A stretch of DNA of 24,303 nt from an uncultured Collinsella sp. (GTDB lineage Bacteria; Actinomycetota; Coriobacteriia; Coriobacteriales; Coriobacteriaceae). How positions within the stretch are numbered: the first letter of the stretch is position 1; every line of letters starts with the position of its first letter. The notes under the pieces are model-generated. The model had not been told where the DNA came from. It was given only the letters and a program-made list of their open reading frames with translations, and made no database searches. The position numbers and the translations under genes were made by a program. Below, in pieces: positions 23,101 to 24,303 of this stretch. Location of the stretch: NCBI GenBank assembly GCA_900765185.1, contig CAAFQT010000289.1:1-24303 (forward strand), read 5' to 3'.

Positions 23101-23617
23101 GCCTTATCTCATCGTTATAGTCGATATCGGCCGTAAGCTTAAAAGTAGCAGCGCCGTCTCCATCACGCAGTTCCTTCTTAAGGAGCTTTGAGCTCAGCTC
23201 TGCCCCGTTGCTAATTTCATAATCTGATTCATTCTCTGCAGCAGGCGCGATTGCGTCTTCACCATTAGTGTCGTCTTCGGCAGGCTGCTCAGCACTTTTT
23301 GCTTCCGTGTCATCGGGCGACAGGCCCGTCGCGACAGCGCCACCAGAGGTTTCGCCGTTCTTGGTCTCGTCACTATTCTGATTTTCGGTATCCCCATTGT
23401 TGGTGTTGTCTACATCAGTAGACTCACTTGAGGAACCCCCCCCCATCACAGTTTCCTCGATAGAATCTGTCTGGGCATCGTTGGCAATGGCCTGCGAGAT
23501 CGGAGGCATGACGAGCGACAGTACCAGGCTCAACACGGAGGCTCCACACAAAACGCCTGCCAGTACACGGCGCGTCGCTTTTTTACTCTGCTTAGTTTTT
23601 TCTGAATTCGCTTTCAT
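20105..23617 (-). CDS. Large LPXTG-type beta-helix adhesin, likely pilus tip protein
   Basis: A 1170-residue surface protein. In order: signal peptide (about 1-45, with a basic start then VLSLVLSLVMPP); an acidic, Asn/Asp/Glu-rich linker (about 50-130); a right-handed parallel beta-helix (about 155-610) built of turns such as GGVIAGN, GGVISGN, GGYITNN and GGQITGN; a further linker; two Spy0128-like pilin isopeptide domains (about 785-915 and 965-1090; LKATKALSGRALKEGEFSF, PKATKVVKGGEMKEFTLEF); and a sorting signal LPLSG (1129-1133) with helix and basic tail. The ATG at 23617 follows GGAGGAG. It is first in the operon, the usual place for the tip adhesin. Codons 59-61 lie in a run of nine G, a likely phase switch. 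Host-glycan or matrix binding is plausible but untested. Confidence 0.87.
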   Translation of the reverse strand: MKANSEKTKQSKKATRRVLAGVLCGASVLSLVLSLVMPPISQAIANDAQTDSIEETVMGGGSSSESTDVDNTNNGDTENQNSDETKNGETSGGAVATGLSPDDTEAKSAEQPAEDDTNGEDAIAPAAENESDYEISNGAELSSKLLKKELRDGDGAATFKLTADIDYNDEIRLEQSNDNLINITLNLNGHKIKHDSAGKPLFDIANGATLTVVDDVDSEHIKETVGNGEQLQDKDEHLTPANYGKTAKMSYDKNDIPNGLTYYVTESTASGVGTTEKIYERRATIQGAIVGVTKDSTVKLINVYQHGTFNLESGAITQKKDCNVGNLIYAENGSTVNMSGGYVCGASTGSTGAGIMVSNEKGDASTLRLTGGVIAGNCASSGGGVYARRSAVTVTGGVISGNSTLAMGLGGGIMAEGGIVDVSGGYITNNRMAKFCDKDGYGDHGGAGLAANNGAHVTISGGQITGNYSEEAGGGVYVTDVDRNNQSRTGMAWLNITGGIIASNVSFRSEGAGIRVGQMVDAMINGTTSSKVYITNNHCMSRFDWGGGGIFVQGNSNADKEYTAGRLFVYNSYISSNTAGGYGGGVAVCPTGKTLVTNTDGTAIFGNTSAGDEQNADGDKQNANGYDPVNNKGNNGKPHLSSGGSEKNQDQDAYNSKVFREHGHADFFLAAKAGHQEPLAAIIGKMLGGGDAKYSGSKERSDNKEPSDNEELYEAIKIPANGGVKIYRSVGLSSAVIAGSDEANKAQEAAGTFITGNYSWDHGGGIMSNGDLYLGQPADTYVYPSLKLKATKALSGRALKEGEFSFAVYRKDSDSATAPYWNNKTFNNGDCTFVGSAKNSADGNITFDLGEQFLASGTGEITYYLVEDAGKDPDVDYDHAVYEIKVTVEDHTTVLMSVPTQNDPNAPKDLKVHNYTIKSVNVKNLGASTALSSTVPADADGYYSIANSDGSKTFNNTYTLYTSDGSWTPKATKVVKGGEMKEFTLEFADNEKFEDAKTVKTTADGTNNPQTLSFVDKITYKLNDLNKGEDPTGRGASKTFTYYVREQQLTTPFTNYKYDKSVYKITVTATDQSDKTIKCDVTYTKIVNADGKDIPEKEQKPVTYVPAKDEATGKEQSVPVFTNTYSTSLPLSGMSGVTLTYLAGAAVLCAAAAWMHIRRKANAKGGERRE
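23436..23444. repeat. Homopolymer C9 (G9 in the coding strand) inside the adhesin gene
   Basis: Nine consecutive C on the plus strand encode Gly59-Gly61 just after the signal peptide. With one G fewer the frame meets TAG within a dozen codons; with one more it meets TGA after a few codons. Such tracts expand and contract by slipped-strand pairing. Confidence 0.85.
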
Positions 23618-23706
23618 CGATGTCTCCTCCCCAAGAGACCGCGATCTTGCTCTTTCACCATCAAACGTATCTGCGCAATCTGTAATTGCGCTCGCTTAGT
23701 AATACT

Positions 23707-23736
23707 ATTGTAACTATTGTTTAAACATCCGAGCAA
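23707..23736 (-). promoter_or_regulatory. Candidate promoter of the pilus operon
   Basis: Minus-strand TTGCTC (23736-23731), an 18-base spacer and TACAAT (23712-23707). Transcription would start near 23700, leaving a leader of about 80 bases. The -35 box lies inside the left arm of the inverted repeat described next. Confidence 0.5.
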
Positions 23737-23789
23737 CAAAACCGACATTTTTGTAGCCAGTTCTCAATTCCCTTGACATTTGCTCGGAT
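23727..23789. promoter_or_regulatory. Widely spaced inverted repeat over the pilus promoter
   Basis: ATCCGAGCAA (23727-23736) and TTGCTCGGAT (23780-23789) are perfect 10-bp inverted copies whose starts lie 53 bp apart, close to five helical turns. The left arm covers the -35 box. A consensus TTGACA on the plus strand (23773-23778) abuts the right arm, without a good -10. Confidence 0.6.
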
Positions 23790-24076
23790 TTACCTTCGTT
23801 TATTCGCTATGAAATATCTATTTCTGCTGGTAATTAAGCTAGTTATCAGTTTTTTAATAGCATTTTATTTATTTGCACAACATTTTGCTCAAGAGCAAGC
23901 ATCCTGTGAACGGTCGAAAATCGACCGCGAATGGTAGGTCATTAACCGGGAGGAATAGACTACCAAATTGATGGGAATATCTTTATCTCATCGGTAGTTA
24001 GAAGCATGATGTTCAGACAACGTTATTTGAATTTTCGCGCAGATTTTAGGTATCAATTCACCCAAATCGCCAGAGG
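23790..24076. other. AT-rich intergenic region upstream of the pilus operon
   Basis: No gene is supported. It contains CGGTCG-AAAAT-CGACCG at about 23910-23927 and a longer imperfect hairpin at about 23958-24001 (ACTACC / GGTAGT with inner GATGGGA / TCTCATC). GGGAGGAAT near 23949 looks like a ribosome binding site but leads to no reading frame of useful length. The AT-richness stands out against the rest of the window. Confidence 0.5.
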
Positions 24077-24113
24077 CCACCGCAAAGGAGCCTGCCCCCT
24101 TTGCGGTGGTTCT
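24077..24113. repeat. Intergenic repeat element, copy 2, with hairpin
   Basis: CCACCGCAAAGG / CCTTTGCGGTGG (24077-24088, 24098-24109) is a perfect 12-bp stem with loop AGCCTGCCC. It follows the HAD hydrolase stop on the minus strand and matches the element at 14691-14727. It may help end transcription, though its minus-strand tail is not T-rich. Confidence 0.65.
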
Positions 24114-24123
24114 CCCCCCCCCC
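24114..24123. repeat. Homopolymer C10, intergenic
   Basis: Ten C in a row between the repeat hairpin and the HAD hydrolase stop. Its length may be unreliable because it lies close to a contig end with adapter sequence. Confidence 0.7.
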
Positions 24124-24128
24124 GGGCG

Positions 24129-24263
24129 CTACAGCAGATGTTCCTCGATAAAGATCGCGATGCCGTCTTTGTCGTTGCTCGCGGTTACAAAATCGGCGGC
24201 GGCACGAGTGGCGTCGCTGCCATTTGCCATGGCCACGCCCACGCCGGCGTCAGCCACCATGCA
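24129..24263 (-). CDS. Cof-type HAD hydrolase, 3' end only
   Basis: The C-terminal 44 residues of a gene that runs off the contig. The stretch GVGVAMANGSDATRAAADFV and the ending of the type NDKDGIAIFIEEHLL with stop TAG are typical of Cof/HAD-IIB sugar-phosphate phosphatases, where the region just before (GDxxND, absent here) supplies the last catalytic aspartates. These are cytosolic enzymes that dephosphorylate sugar phosphates or flavin precursors; the substrate cannot be told. The coding sequence ends artificially at 24263, where adapter sequence begins, so the missing part lies outside the assembly and the joined bases must not be translated. Confidence 0.85.
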   Translation of the reverse strand, partial: CMVADAGVGVAMANGSDATRAAADFVTASNDKDGIAIFIEEHLL

Positions 24264-24303
24264 AGATCGGAAGAGCGTCGTGTAGGGAAAGAGTGTAGAT
24301 CTC
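24264..24303. other. Illumina adapter sequence (assembly artefact)
   Basis: From 24264 the sequence begins AGATCGGAAGAGC and continues to the end exactly as I remember the TruSeq universal adapter read-through. It is not genomic. The true contig ends at or before 24263. Confidence 0.97.

Noticed and set aside
23727..23789. Invertible promoter flanked by site-specific recombination repeats
   Set aside because: The segment between the arms is only 43 bp, very short for known invertases, and no recombinase gene is present in the window; a regulator site is the simpler reading.

Overview
The window looks like a contig end from a high-GC gut actinobacterium of the class Coriobacteriia, most likely Collinsella or a close relative. 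This is inferred from base composition, Shine-Dalgarno-rich gene starts, gatC-gatA-gatB order and an LPXTG/sortase C pilus operon; no marker gene confirms it. Nearly all genes lie on the minus strand. The last 40 bases (24264-24303) are not biological: they match Illumina TruSeq adapter read-through.

Left part (1-4537): 505 bases without a supportable gene; a 144-residue hypothetical protein (+); a RelB/DinJ-like antitoxin and PIN-domain toxin pair (-) with a good promoter and a tandem 9-bp repeat at the expected operator position; then a P1B-type metal ATPase with its small membrane-anchored partner (-), preceded by a 20-bp palindrome that may be a metalloregulator site. Middle (4538-9241): two abutting half-size ABC transporters (-) and a divergent AraC-family regulator (+), with two 15-bp direct repeats 21 bp apart in the shared intergenic region. 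The set recalls YbtPQ/YbtA-type siderophore loci, which is an inference. A DUF4143-type AAA ATPase (9307-10671, -) follows, with a 75-bp imperfect palindrome upstream. The glutamyl-tRNA(Gln) amidotransferase operon gatC-gatA-gatB occupies 10890-14391 (-).

Right part (14410-24263): a sortase-dependent pilus locus read on the minus strand in the order beta-helix tip adhesin, GC-rich minor pilin, major pilin, then a class C sortase. A roughly 0.8-kb block separates the major pilin from the sortase. It holds two diverged copies of an element. The complete copy encodes a 50-residue single-membrane-span peptide whose promoter overlaps a LexA-like box. A short structured RNA converges on the peptide gene and ends at the same hairpin. 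I read this as a candidate SOS-controlled type I toxin-antitoxin module; the second copy keeps the RNA but only the tail of the peptide. The adhesin gene carries a run of nine G near its start, a likely phase-variation switch, and its promoter carries a 10-bp inverted repeat with arms about five helical turns apart. The window ends in the 3' end of a Cof-type HAD hydrolase gene joined to adapter sequence.
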